This document shows, one piece after another, positions 54,726 through 64,000 of a stretch of DNA of 64,000 bases. Each line of letters opens with the position of its first letter. Positions within the stretch are counted from its first letter, which is position 1. The notes under the pieces are model-generated. The model did no database searches and was not told the DNA's origin. It saw nothing but the letters and a program-made list of their open reading frames with translations. Location of the stretch: NCBI GenBank assembly GCA_030272155.1, contig CP126193.1, positions 6,944,001-7,008,000 on the forward strand, read 5' to 3'. The position numbers and the translations under genes are program-made. Origin of the DNA: Tetradesmus obliquus (taxonomy: Eukaryota > Chlorophyta > Chlorophyceae > Sphaeropleales > Scenedesmaceae).

Positions 54726-57188
54726 CAGCAGCGTGAATGCTTTCAATAGTGTGCATTGCTGGCTGATTGCTGTTGCTGCTGGTGCTGCTGCAGGCTGTTG
54801 CAGCAGAGCTTCTACGGATGTGAAGATGGCAGCTGCTGGGCCAGCAGGTGCGCTCGGCTGGCCTGCTATCATAACATCATGATGACGTTTAAGCATTGCT
54901 TCATGTGCTCAATCAGCCTGTTAGTTGCTGCCCAAGCAGGGGAGGTGGCCCAAAGCAAGGCAGCCAGCGGCAGGTGTGCTGCGACTGGCCTGCTACACTG
55001 TCCTTCTGCATTGCTTTCATTGCCCGATCAGCCTGTTGGTTGCTCGCCAAGCCAAGATCGCCGCTCAAAGCAAGGCAGCCAGTGGCTTAACAGCAGCTGG
55101 TCACAGGCACTGCACCAGCTGCAGCAATGTGCTGATCAGCGTGTTAGTCACCATGTCTGTTGTTACTCCCCTGCTCAACACGAACTGCCTGCACTGTATG
55201 GCTGTTGTGTCCTCGCTCCCCGCACTGCCTGCAGGTCGTGGCACTTCAACCGCGTACAGTGGCCGCCACTCATTGTGTGTACATGTGAGTGTCTGTTCTA
55301 ACTCTCCTGCTCCCCACACTGCCTGCAGGTTGTGGCGCTTCAATCCTGTGCAGGGCGGGTCTCAAATTGTGCACATGTGAGTGTCTGTCGTTACTCCCCC
55401 GCTCAACACGAATTGGCTGCACTGTATGGCTGTTGTGTCCCTGCTCGCCACGCTGCCTGCAGGTCGTGGCGATTCAACCCTGTGCAGGGTGGGCCGTGGG
55501 ACCACAAGCCCAGCCTCACCACTGCAGCAGCAACAGTACTGTGCTGATCGGCTGTATGGCTGTTGTGTGCTCGCTCCCCGCACTGCCTGCAAGTCGTGGC
55601 GCTTCAACCCTGTGCAGGGCGGGTCTCAACTGTGGACTTGTGCATGTTCTGACTCCCCTGCTCGCCACACTGCCTGCAGGTCGTGGCGCTTCAACCCTGT
55701 GCAGGGTGGGTCGTGGGACCACAAGCCCAGCCTGACCACGAGGCGCGAGGTGCACCACGCACAGGGCAGCGTGTACGTGGAGGGGCACCCCAGGTGGGGG
55801 GGAAATGCGTCCAAAAAGGCATGTGCCTGCAGTAAAACCATCTTTGGAATGTGAAGGGTATGCCTTGTAGAACGCAAGAGTGCAGCGCTGAGTTGGGTTC
55901 AGGCAGCCGTTTGCTAAGTGGAGGCACAGGAGGCAGGGCGTCCATACACGCAGGGCACACGGTGCTCAGCTGCGACCAGCACCAGCTGAACACCTACTGC
56001 TACTTGCGCACCGAGCCAGAATCAGCCTGCTTCTTCTGCATGTGTTTTGCCAGTTGTGCTGCTGCTGCTGCTGCTGCTGCAGGAACTGGGGCAAGGGCAC
56101 GCTGCTGCGCTCGGTGCACTTCACGCAGCACGCCCATGTTCACGATGACGTGGCAGTGCTGAACTTCAGCGTGCATTATACCGGGAACTTCACACACCCT
56201 TACCTCACACATGAAGTTCCCGCTGTCTTCATAGACCGCCGCTTTGGCGTGCTGGCATATTATGCTGGTGACAGACCCTGGACTAACGACAGGAACCTGA
56301 GTTACACTTTCCCGCCAGCCAGCAACATATACATGCCAACCACTGAGGGCTGGGCGGCTTATTTGAACCCTGTCACTGGGTGGGGTGTGGGTGTTATGGC
56401 TCCGCATGCTTGGGCGGGGTTGACTGCCTACAGAGTGGGGCCAGACTGGAGCACTGCTCCTTCTGATTGCAGGTGCGGCAGTGCGGCCTTGCCCCTGCAT
56501 CATGTGAATGACATTTGCAGCACTGCTGCATCTACAATTTCATGCAGCCAGGCTGTATGTGCACTGTTCGGGTGCTGCAGTTGTCCTGCAGCTTTCAGCC
56601 AAGCAGCAAGTAGCGGTGGTGACATGAATGACTGCAAGAAACTTGTCTTGTAGGACCACCACCAGCACACTTGTGATTTCACAGTACAACCTGCCCAGCA
56701 TACACAGCAACCCACCATGCTGCGCCAGCTGCAGTCCAACCGCCACGAAAACGCAGCTGACGACCCAATTCGCCTGTCTTACTGTTGTTGTCTTGTGCCG
56801 CTGCCTCTGCTGCCGCAGCTACTTTGCGCACACCATCCGCATGCAGCTGCATCCTGCCATGCGGCGCTACAGCTACAAAGTTTATGTCACAGTCGGCAGA
56901 ATTGGCGCCATGCGGCGGCTGTTTGAAAAGGTTGCAAGGTTCCAGCCATACAAACGGCCAGCAGCAGACCCTGTAGCAGCACAAAATGATGCTGAAGAGT
57001 TGCGTGATGCAGAAGTGGTTGCGGAGCAGCAGCAGCAGCAACAGCAGCAGAAGGCGGCTGGGTTTGAGGCCAAGCAGGAGCTGCTGGGGAGGAACCCTGG
57101 GCTGTTTGCAACAGGCAGTAGCAGCAGTGGCGCCAGCGGGGTAGCGGCTGCCGCTGCTGCTGCTGCTGCTGCTGGTGATGCCAGCTAG
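53560..57188 (+). CDS. Predicted secreted protein of an uncharacterised beta-rich family
   Basis: Five exons, 53560-53681, 53884-54546, 55680-55793, 56083-56472 and 56819-57188, join in phase to 552 residues. Residues 1-22 (MGRFCLLMVLLLLTSS) are a signal peptide. A long Ser/Ala/Gln region (about 40-200) follows, then a conserved domain: KIGLDVKRLGAVSWLSS, DRNLINVYDQGR, SWRFNPVQGGSWDHKPS, LTHEVPAVFIDRRFGVLAYY and TEGWAAYLNPVTGWGVGVMA. I recall bacterial and fungal secreted proteins with the same order (GGAI, NLIN-YD-GR-Q, W-WNPVQGG, E-PAVY). They look like beta-sandwich carbohydrate-active or related proteins without assigned function. Here the R of DQGR is split by intron 2, whose 3' part is an array of duplicated acceptors. 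The C-terminus is basic then Gln/Ala-rich. Start and first exon rest on the signal peptide and phase. Confidence 0.75.
55140..55745 (+). repeat. Five copies of an acceptor plus partial exon, secreted-protein gene
   Basis: CTGCCTGCAG|GTCGTGGCGCTT plus the following exon bases (encoding SWRFNPVQGG) occurs with exon starts at 55235, 55329, 55463, 55593 and 55680, spaced 94, 134, 130 and 87 bp. Only the last continues into the conserved domain. The fourth has its acceptor AG changed to AA. The third also carries the longer exon stretch through DHKPSLTT. Upstream intron DNA (GTATGGCTGTTGTGT, CTCCCCTGCTC) is included in each unit. Confidence 0.92.
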
Positions 57189-59090
57189 GGGACGAGGAGG
57201 CTGCATCTCACTCTGATCTTCAGCCGTGACACCATGCCATGCTCAGGGCAAAGGCAGGCTTTCAAGACAGTGCTGTTCCAGGTGTTGCAGGGTATATCAT
57301 TCGCAGCAGCAACATATATTATGCAGTGCATGCTTGCATTGGCGTGCAGCTGTGAATGCATCGCTGGAAGAAGACACATCATGGTGCATGCAGACATTTG
57401 GAATCAAACACAGTTGCCAGCGCCAGTGTAGGCACATGTTCCTGCAGCGCCTGCGACACTCTGCATGTGACATCATCTTCTGCTGCATGATTGGTATTCG
57501 AATGATTGGTACTACTTGCGGGGCGATCAACCCTTGCTTTGCATGCCTGCTTGTGTGACGCTGCCTGCTTGCCTGAAGCAGCACTGAACCTGCGACCAAG
57601 TGTGCACCATGATGCAGCATGTTGCATGTGATGATGCAGCACGATGCAGCTTTATGATAAGCATCGTGCTAGCGTTGCATGTTGGGCAGGCGTGGCAGCG
57701 ATGGCTGCATTTGCGCTGCAGCAGATGCTTGACATGCAGCTGCGTTTGTTTTAGCGCGCATACTAGCCTGTTCATTGCTGTGTATGGCAATCTTTTGGCC
57801 ATGTTGTTGTGGTCACCTTTCGGCTCAGTGGATTCCATCACCTCAATGACTTGCAGATCTGAGGTGTGGTGAAGCACCCAGCATTGCGATTAGAACACAC
57901 CAACTTTTGAGTTTGGCCTTGTGCGTGTGAGTCGGCGGCATGAGTGGTTTGGCGTGTGTATGCAGGAGCTGCTGCTGCTGCTGGCTTGAACAGCTGTCTG
58001 TTAGGGGTCGCTAATTAGCTTATAAGTGCTTAGGCAGCAAAGAGAGCACACGGCTGTGTTGGTGCAAGTGCATCTTGCACACGTGTTTCAGCCTCTCCTG
58101 GTGTGTTTATGTGGTCACAGAGTCGTCACACCCTGAACCTGCCTGTAGTACTGTAGGCGGTAGTATGCATCCACGTGTGCCGTCATTGAAGTGCTTACAC
58201 ACTGCAACATCAGGCATGTGTACAGCTGCACATGCGTATTTGAATCGTTTGAAGGTTGTTTTGCAAGGGGCATGAAGGTGTATTTAAAGTCGAGCGGGTG
58301 CTGCCTTTTATGGAGTGGTGAAGGGCGTGGGATGCAACTGCACTGATCAGGTTCTCATGAGCATGTTCAAGAGGCGGTCTTGTTGCCTGCCAGCAGGGCT
58401 GGATTCATCACTGCCGGTTATTGTCATCTGTAATGAGGATCATGGCGTCTTTGCAAACATTCTTGTAGGGGATGGCACCAGGGCCCGCTTGTCAAGGGTG
58501 TAAGCAATAAACCTGTTGGTTATCTCGTCCGAACACCTCTGACGTGACAGTGTAGCCGCTTTATGCAGTCGCTGTGTATTGAAGTTGGTACACCTCACGT
58601 TCAAATTCGAGTAATGTCCAACCAATCCAGCAGCAACCATGTCGCAAACCTGTGTCGGAGAATTTCTCCTTGAGATGGCCAAGTGCGTGCTCAGCAAAGC
58701 AGAAGTAGCTTTTCTCGCCTGCAAGCGATGAATACATGAAACTTTTGAGTTCAGTCACGTGTTTGAAGGCATGGCTGGCTGTCACCACGGTGCTGTTCGT
58801 GCGATTAGCTGTCGGAGCGGGCACAGGGCAGCAGCATGCAGACCCCCACCCCCCTGTGGCACCCGCTCAAGCATGGCACATAGGTGGGAACCACATTGCT
58901 GTAAACTAGTCAAGTCTCATGTACAGACATGGTCTGCTTCAATCTTGCTGTGCATGATGAAGGTGGCAATTGCCAGTTTCCATGCTGCAGTGCATGTCAG
59001 CCTGGGTTCAACCCTGACTGCAGCGTTGAACGGTGCTAAACAGCCGTGCAGAACCTCTTTCGCCAATCAAGCTGCTGCACATTTGTGGGC

Positions 59091-59121
<31 letters not shown>

Positions 59122-59133
59122 GTGGTGCTGCAG
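57189..59133. other. Intergenic region, left flank and start of duplication copy B
   Basis: It includes the 3' flank of the secreted-protein gene, the duplication edge at about 57646 and the copy B version of the decayed minus-strand fragment (58440-58824). The TauE copy B 5' exon was not identified here either. Confidence 0.5.
58440..58824 (-). pseudogene. Decayed minus-strand coding fragment, copy B
   Basis: Copy of the fragment at 42817-43201, with the same broken frames (FCFAEHALGHLKEKFSDTGL and CSDEITNRFIAYTLDKRALV). A two-base difference near 58616 changes how the frames overlap, but neither copy is intact. Confidence 0.4.
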
Positions 59134-60155
59134 GCATCTACCTTGTCACTGCCTTCTGCCTCCTGCTAGCTGCTGCTGGTGGTGTAGGGGCAGTCGCAGT
59201 CTTGGTAAACTTCTACATTGTCCTTGGCGGCCCTCAGCATGTGACTGCAGGCAGTGCTGTTGGCATGGTATCTTGTGTAATGGCTGGCAGTGGCCTCGCG
59301 CATGTGCTGTATTACAGCAGCCAGCGTCACCCGGTGTTTACGGACAGGGCTTTGATAGACCCTAACCTCTTGATTCTCATGACAGCCCCCGGCATTGCTG
59401 GTGTTGCATTAGGCGGTTTAGCACACCGCGTTGCGCCAGTCTGGCTAGTGTATGTGTGCCTGACGCTGGTGATGCTGGCAGTGAGTTGCATGCTATATCG
59501 CAAGGCAGTAGAAGCCTACCACAGTCACACAGCAGCAGTACAAGTTAAGCGGGCCGCAAGCGTTGCATTGTCGCGGTCTTTCATTGGTCACAGCCTCAAA
59601 ATGACAGCACCAGCAAGGTCCAGATCACGGCTTAATGCAGCAGCTGCTGCTGCAGTAGCAGCTGCGGATGCCTCAGCTCGCAGAGTGCGACAGAAATGGC
59701 AAGCTGCTGTATACAAGCTTCTGGAAATGCAATCTGCAAGGGTTGGCTCGCCAACACAGCAGCAGCAGCAGCAGCAGCAGGAGCAGCAGCAGCAGCAGCA
59801 GCAAACCGTGCATGTGGTTGTCTTGCAGGGTGACGATGCAGAGGATGCGGAGGATGCTGACTTCTTTGCTGTAGATGCAGGTGAGCGCAAGAGGGAAGCA
59901 TAAGAGGGGAAGCTTACATGTGTTGCTGCCTCGCCTGCCCTGCAACATCTTGCGGCTGCTGGTACAACAGCAGGTCAAACAACGTGATGTTGCTGGTTGC
60001 TGGTGAAGTAACTGTCAACGGAAGTGCGTGCAATGTGCCACATGCTCACCTGCATAGCCTGCTTTGCTGGTGCTTTGGAGGTTGACAGCTAGCTGCAAAG
60101 TCATACCAGCCAGGTCTGATCGCCTGCGCTCCTCCATTTCTCACAATCAGTACAA

Positions 60156-60232
<77 letters not shown>

Positions 60233-60280
60233 GGCTGCAGATGAGCTGGTGGCGTCATCACGCAGCCTGCCACCCATCCT

Positions 60281-60331
<51 letters not shown>

Positions 60332-61124
60332 GTGGCAGCAGAGTGGCCAACTGCAGAGCTTCAGCCGCTGGGAGAGCTTCCTGGTGCTGCAGCAAAACAG
60401 CCCCTTGCAGGTGTGGCGCAAAAAGCACTTTGTGCTGCTGGCCCTGATGGTGGCAGCTGCTGCACTGCCAAGCACTGCAGCCCTGACTCACTGCGGTTCA
60501 AGGGTCTGGGTTTTAGCGGTGCTTTCAGGGCTGCCGGTGCTGCTTGCACTGCTTGGGTTCACTGCGGTGTGGCTGAGTGGGTATGTGCGCAAAGCTGCGC
60601 GGCAGCAGCAGCGGCGGCAAGCCGCAACAGCCGCAGGCTATGCTGCACCTGACATGCCCGAGCAGCAGTGGACTGTTACCCGGTTGACTGCTGTACCTGC
60701 TGCGTGCCTGCTTGCTGGCGCGCTGAATGGTTTTATCGGCACTGGTGGGGCGTTCATCTTGGCGCGCATTGCGCTGGCTGTTGACATGCACCCAGCAGCG
60801 ATGGCCGCAACGCTGCAAAGTAGCGTGTTGGGGTGGGCGGCGAGCGGCTTAGCTGTTTATGGTCTGCTGGGGCAGGTTCCGTGGGGTATGGGGGGCATTC
60901 TGATGATGATTGCTGCTGCATCAACTGCACTGGGACATGCGACTGTGAGTCAGTATATAAAGCACACCGGGCGGTTCTGGGTGATACTTGCGGTGCTGGC
61001 AATGTGTGCTGCTGTAAGTGCTGCAATGGCTGTGTATAACACGGCTGTGGTGCTGCGCGTTGTTGCGAAGCAGCCGGAACTGTGGACAGCGACAGGCACA
61101 ATGTGCCACAAGGTGACCCTGTGA
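59134..61124 (+). CDS. TauE/SafE family permease, copy B (5' exon missing)
   Basis: Exons 59134-59880 and 60241-61124 join in phase (542 residues visible). It is nearly identical to copy A outside the poly-Gln tracts. Substitutions seen include Thr to Lys (HSLTMTA versus HSLKMTA), Arg to Asn or Gln around SGxLQSF, Thr to Met in AVDxHP, Val to Met in LAxCAAV and Ile to Val in VLRxVAK. The membrane motifs listed for copy A are preserved. The poly-Gln runs are shorter and the intronic CTG run longer. Both copies look functional in the visible part, so this is a recent gene duplication rather than a gene-pseudogene pair. Confidence 0.85.
60160..60232. repeat. (CTG)n tract at the TauE copy B 3' splice site
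   Basis: About 24 uninterrupted CTG repeats precede GCGGCTGCAG and the last exon; copy A has about 16. A CAG run in the exon (about 60280-60332) is shorter than in copy A. Confidence 0.9.
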
Positions 61125-64000
61125 TTCACAACACAAACGGTTTGTGCAGCTGTGGTGCCCAGGTGCACAATGATGAACAGTTTAACGCATAACAACTCGG
61201 CGTCCAAGTATATTGTCAATTGGCAAGTGCTTTTGCATGCTCGGGTTATTTGCGCTGTACATTCACACATGCCGTACTTTATGTGACAATATACTGTACA
61301 ATATGTCCCACACCCATTCTTTATGTTTGGTTGGGCTGACCAGACACGCGGCCAGCTCTTTGCATTTTGTTGCTGGGCCCGCGGCTGCTGTCATAAAAGT
61401 TTGTGCAATCCTGATGTTGCTGCTCTGCCTCTAAAGGCGCCCTTTGTTGTCTTTTGGCACACTGCTGTAAGGTTGAGGGATCCTGACATCGCTTTGCACT
61501 GGGTGATGGTGCGGCAGCTGTGCCATTTTGATTTTACTTTGCAAGGTTTGTATACTGCCATGCTAGCATTGCTGCGTTCATGCTCACAGCTGCCAGCAGA
61601 CTCGGAGTCTACTGCGCAGTGCATTGGACTGCAATGGGCTGCATTGTCACTGCTTCGTTACTGTTGCTGCTCTGCCTTCAAAGGTGCCCTTTGTTGAGGG
61701 TGGCTGAGTCAAGCAGACCGTCTGGGCTGCGCATGGCAGTCAATTTTGAGCAAGGCTTTGATCGTGCAGTGAAAAGATCCAGGCCACCGTAACAACAATG
61801 CCCTGCCGGCTGCGTTGTATCCGCCTTTATGAAGCTGCTGCATGTAGTGGGCAGTGAAAATGCAAGCCGTGCCCGACAGCAACGCGCTGCAGTCAATTTC
61901 CCACCAGTGCTGCTAGCCGGTTGCACTGCTTGCACAGCTTGTGCGCGGCCAGCATATGATGCCGCATCACAGAAGTCATGTGACATATGATGGTGCAAAT
62001 CGAACATCAGCCTTTGGGCAGGGGGGCTTCTGGTCCAGCATTGCTTGCAGGTGCGCAGTTGTGCAATTACCATGCCTAAAGCTGTCATTTGACATCAAAT
62101 CGGCCACATCTAGTACCACATCGTGCCAAGTGCCTCGCAGGAACATTCACTCCTTTAGATGCCCCTGTTACGCCTGACACCCCAGCCACTAATCGCTCAT
62201 CCTTGACCTTCGCATGCCGCAGGAGTTCTTACCTTTCAAACCAATGTTAAACTGACAAGGAAAATGCAGCCTATATCGTGATAAGTATTGAGCCCGCCCA
62301 TGTGGCCACACATCCTGCTTCATATTTTGCAGGTTGCTACCATGATCTTAAAATAGCGTGCCGTACAATGTTCCAGAGGCAGCAGCACTCTTAGGCTGCT
62401 GGGCATGATGATGTCATCATGCGGGTCGACCCGCATGCTCGCGCTGCTGCGTCAAACATTGGACCATTGGTGCCATAATCATCAGATGCACACTCAATGC
62501 ACATAGACTCTGTTGCACTCTGTGCAGACCATGCCGAACACTTCATGCAGCACTTAAAGCAGTGTGAACATTTCCATCCATTGGCCGCTGGCTGTCAACT
62601 GGGCAAGACGTTGCAATCACCAGGCAACACCGTTGACTCGTCCACATGTACGGATAGAACCCAAACAACCACCAGACAACATGTGCGCTGCAAATCCAGG
62701 GCTCACAAGCAGCTCATCAGGCAAATTCAGAGCACAGTGCAGTATGGTGGAGGGTGCGAAATGACAGTTATGGCATGTTAAACGCACAACTGTTCACCTG
62801 CAAGCAATGCAGGTCCAGAAGGGTGCTTTCATCTGCATGCATAGAGGCTAGGCTGGTGCCTGAAACCTGCTCCTTTGAGCCAAGCAAAGCTTCAGACACA
62901 AGTATTTAAACATTCTGTGCAGTGCCACTTGCTCGCCAGAATTCAACACCATAGGAAACGAAAAAAACAATAGCATGGCGGTAGTGTGCTAGGTCGACTG
63001 CTGCTCTGACATTCAGCACTGTGGCGAGGCAGGCATCCCTAACCCGTCCGTAAGTTGTCCCTAAACCTGCTGCAGGCTGACATGGGCTGCTGTGTGTCCT
63101 GGAGGGCCTTTGCATCCGTTATTTCACTTGATTATGGGTATTCGTGTACTACTGTATCATTTTGAGCGTCTTCAGCGCCCATTGCAGGGGCTGCTTTAGT
63201 ACCTCCTGCCTGGCCAGTGCTGCTGCTGCTGCTGCTGCTGCTGCAGCAGAGCCAAGTGCCAGCACCAGTACGTCAACCAAGTAACACCGCTCGGTTGAAA
63301 TTGCATTCAGGACATGAAAAGGCAAATTTCGCATGCGCAACGAAATGCAAGGTCCAGTCATAGGTGCCACATTGCCCTAGGGGGTTCAGCACAGCCATTT
63401 GACCAACACATGACAGCCGGGGCTGTTAAACAGTGCTTGAAAGCCATTTCAGCCACTCGCTACGATAATTTAATTCCATAGATTTGCCCTGCAAATCGGT
63501 GATATACACACAGCAACCCGTTGCTCGCACAGCAGTACTGAGCACAATATAAGTCCGCGTTTAGCATCGAGCAGCACGGCTTGCACGTGAAGAGTCCCTT
63601 AAGATGATGACAAGAACATTGAAGCCGTCAGCTGGGCCGTATCGATGCTGTATGGCTGAGATCGGTGGGGGTTTGACCTGCAGTGCACTCGGTGGTTGAA
63701 CTGCCCTGGGCCTTGTCCTGCACGAGCATCGCCAACTGCGGAGCCCGAGCCCAGCACAGACATGCTGATGATGTCTTCTTCAGCCCTCGGAGCCGTGGCC
63801 GCTGAGGTAAGTGCAGCAATGGTCTGCAGCACCATTAGCAGCAACTGCTGCTGCCCTGGCATGCTTGCGCATGCAGTGCTGCCTCCAGAACGTACACGCA
63901 GTATGCGAGAAGTGAATAGCTTCGAGTGTAGCCTTGCACACATCTGCAGCAGCGGCATGTTCTTGTACAAGTTAGCGAGGCCATATGCTGCAGGACCAGC
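61125..64000. other. Gene-poor part of duplication copy B
   Basis: Counterpart of 45511-48379. It contains the same minus-strand coding-like fragments, the CCCTAACCCGTCCGTAAG-type block at 63036 and a (CTG) run at 63219-63243. No intact gene is supported. Confidence 0.5.

Larger units (their letters stand above)
57646..64000. repeat. Segmental duplication, copy B (runs off the window)
   Basis: Direct-orientation counterpart of 41851-48379. It starts just after GATGATGCAGCACGATGCAGC, sharing only the GCAGC microhomology with copy A at the edge. It continues with high identity to the last base of the window, so the true length is unknown. Confidence 0.95.

Overview
The window is nuclear DNA of a green alga. 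The evidence is: spliced genes with GTGAGT-like donors and TGCAG acceptors, very heavy CAG/CTG triplet content (poly-Gln, poly-Ala and poly-Ser tracts), and plant-lineage genes (chlorophyllase, a SPA-type photomorphogenesis regulator, TauE/SafE permeases, an RMC1/Mic1 homologue). A chlorophyte of the Scenedesmus/Tetradesmus type is my inference; the sequence alone does not fix the genus.

Layout. 1-2196 (+): 3' end of an MFS (ACS-type) transporter. 6977-10856 (-): chlorophyllase-like hydrolase. 12662-15242 and 17660-20449 (+): two tandem paralogues of an unrecognised NLS-bearing protein, the second with a frameshift. 24389-25572 (-): DUF4864-like protein. 26770-27683 (+): complete ENY2/Sus1. 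27876-33023 (+): RMC1 homologue. 33774-35088 (+): small membrane protein. 35688-40288 (+): receiver domain fused to a SPA-type kinase-like/WD40 protein. 43505-45510 and 59134-61124 (+): two near-identical TauE/SafE permeases inside a segmental duplication (about 41851-48379 and 57646-64000, the second running off the window). 50149-52342 (-): secretory-pathway sulfotransferase. 53560-57188 (+): predicted secreted protein of an uncharacterised family. All exon junctions given were chosen by hand from GT..AG sites and reading-phase agreement; none has transcript support.

The most striking pattern is that at least five of these genes contain tandem duplications spanning a splice junction. An intron end plus the first tens of bases of the next exon (or an exon end plus its donor) is repeated two to five times in the intron, in units of about 90-150 bp. 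This leaves arrays of decoy splice sites beside the copy that continues into the full exon. The second notable item is the receiver-SPA fusion, whose receiver keeps its phospho-acceptor Asp and all other key residues. The third is the recent segmental duplication of the TauE gene, whose copies differ mainly in triplet-repeat length and one local tandem duplication.

There is no operon logic here. The genes are independent nuclear units covering solute transport, chlorophyll breakdown, SAGA/TREX-2 and mRNA export, endolysosomal Rab7 activation, light signalling and sulfation. Intergenic regions are long (1-5 kb) and rich in simple repeats and minisatellites.
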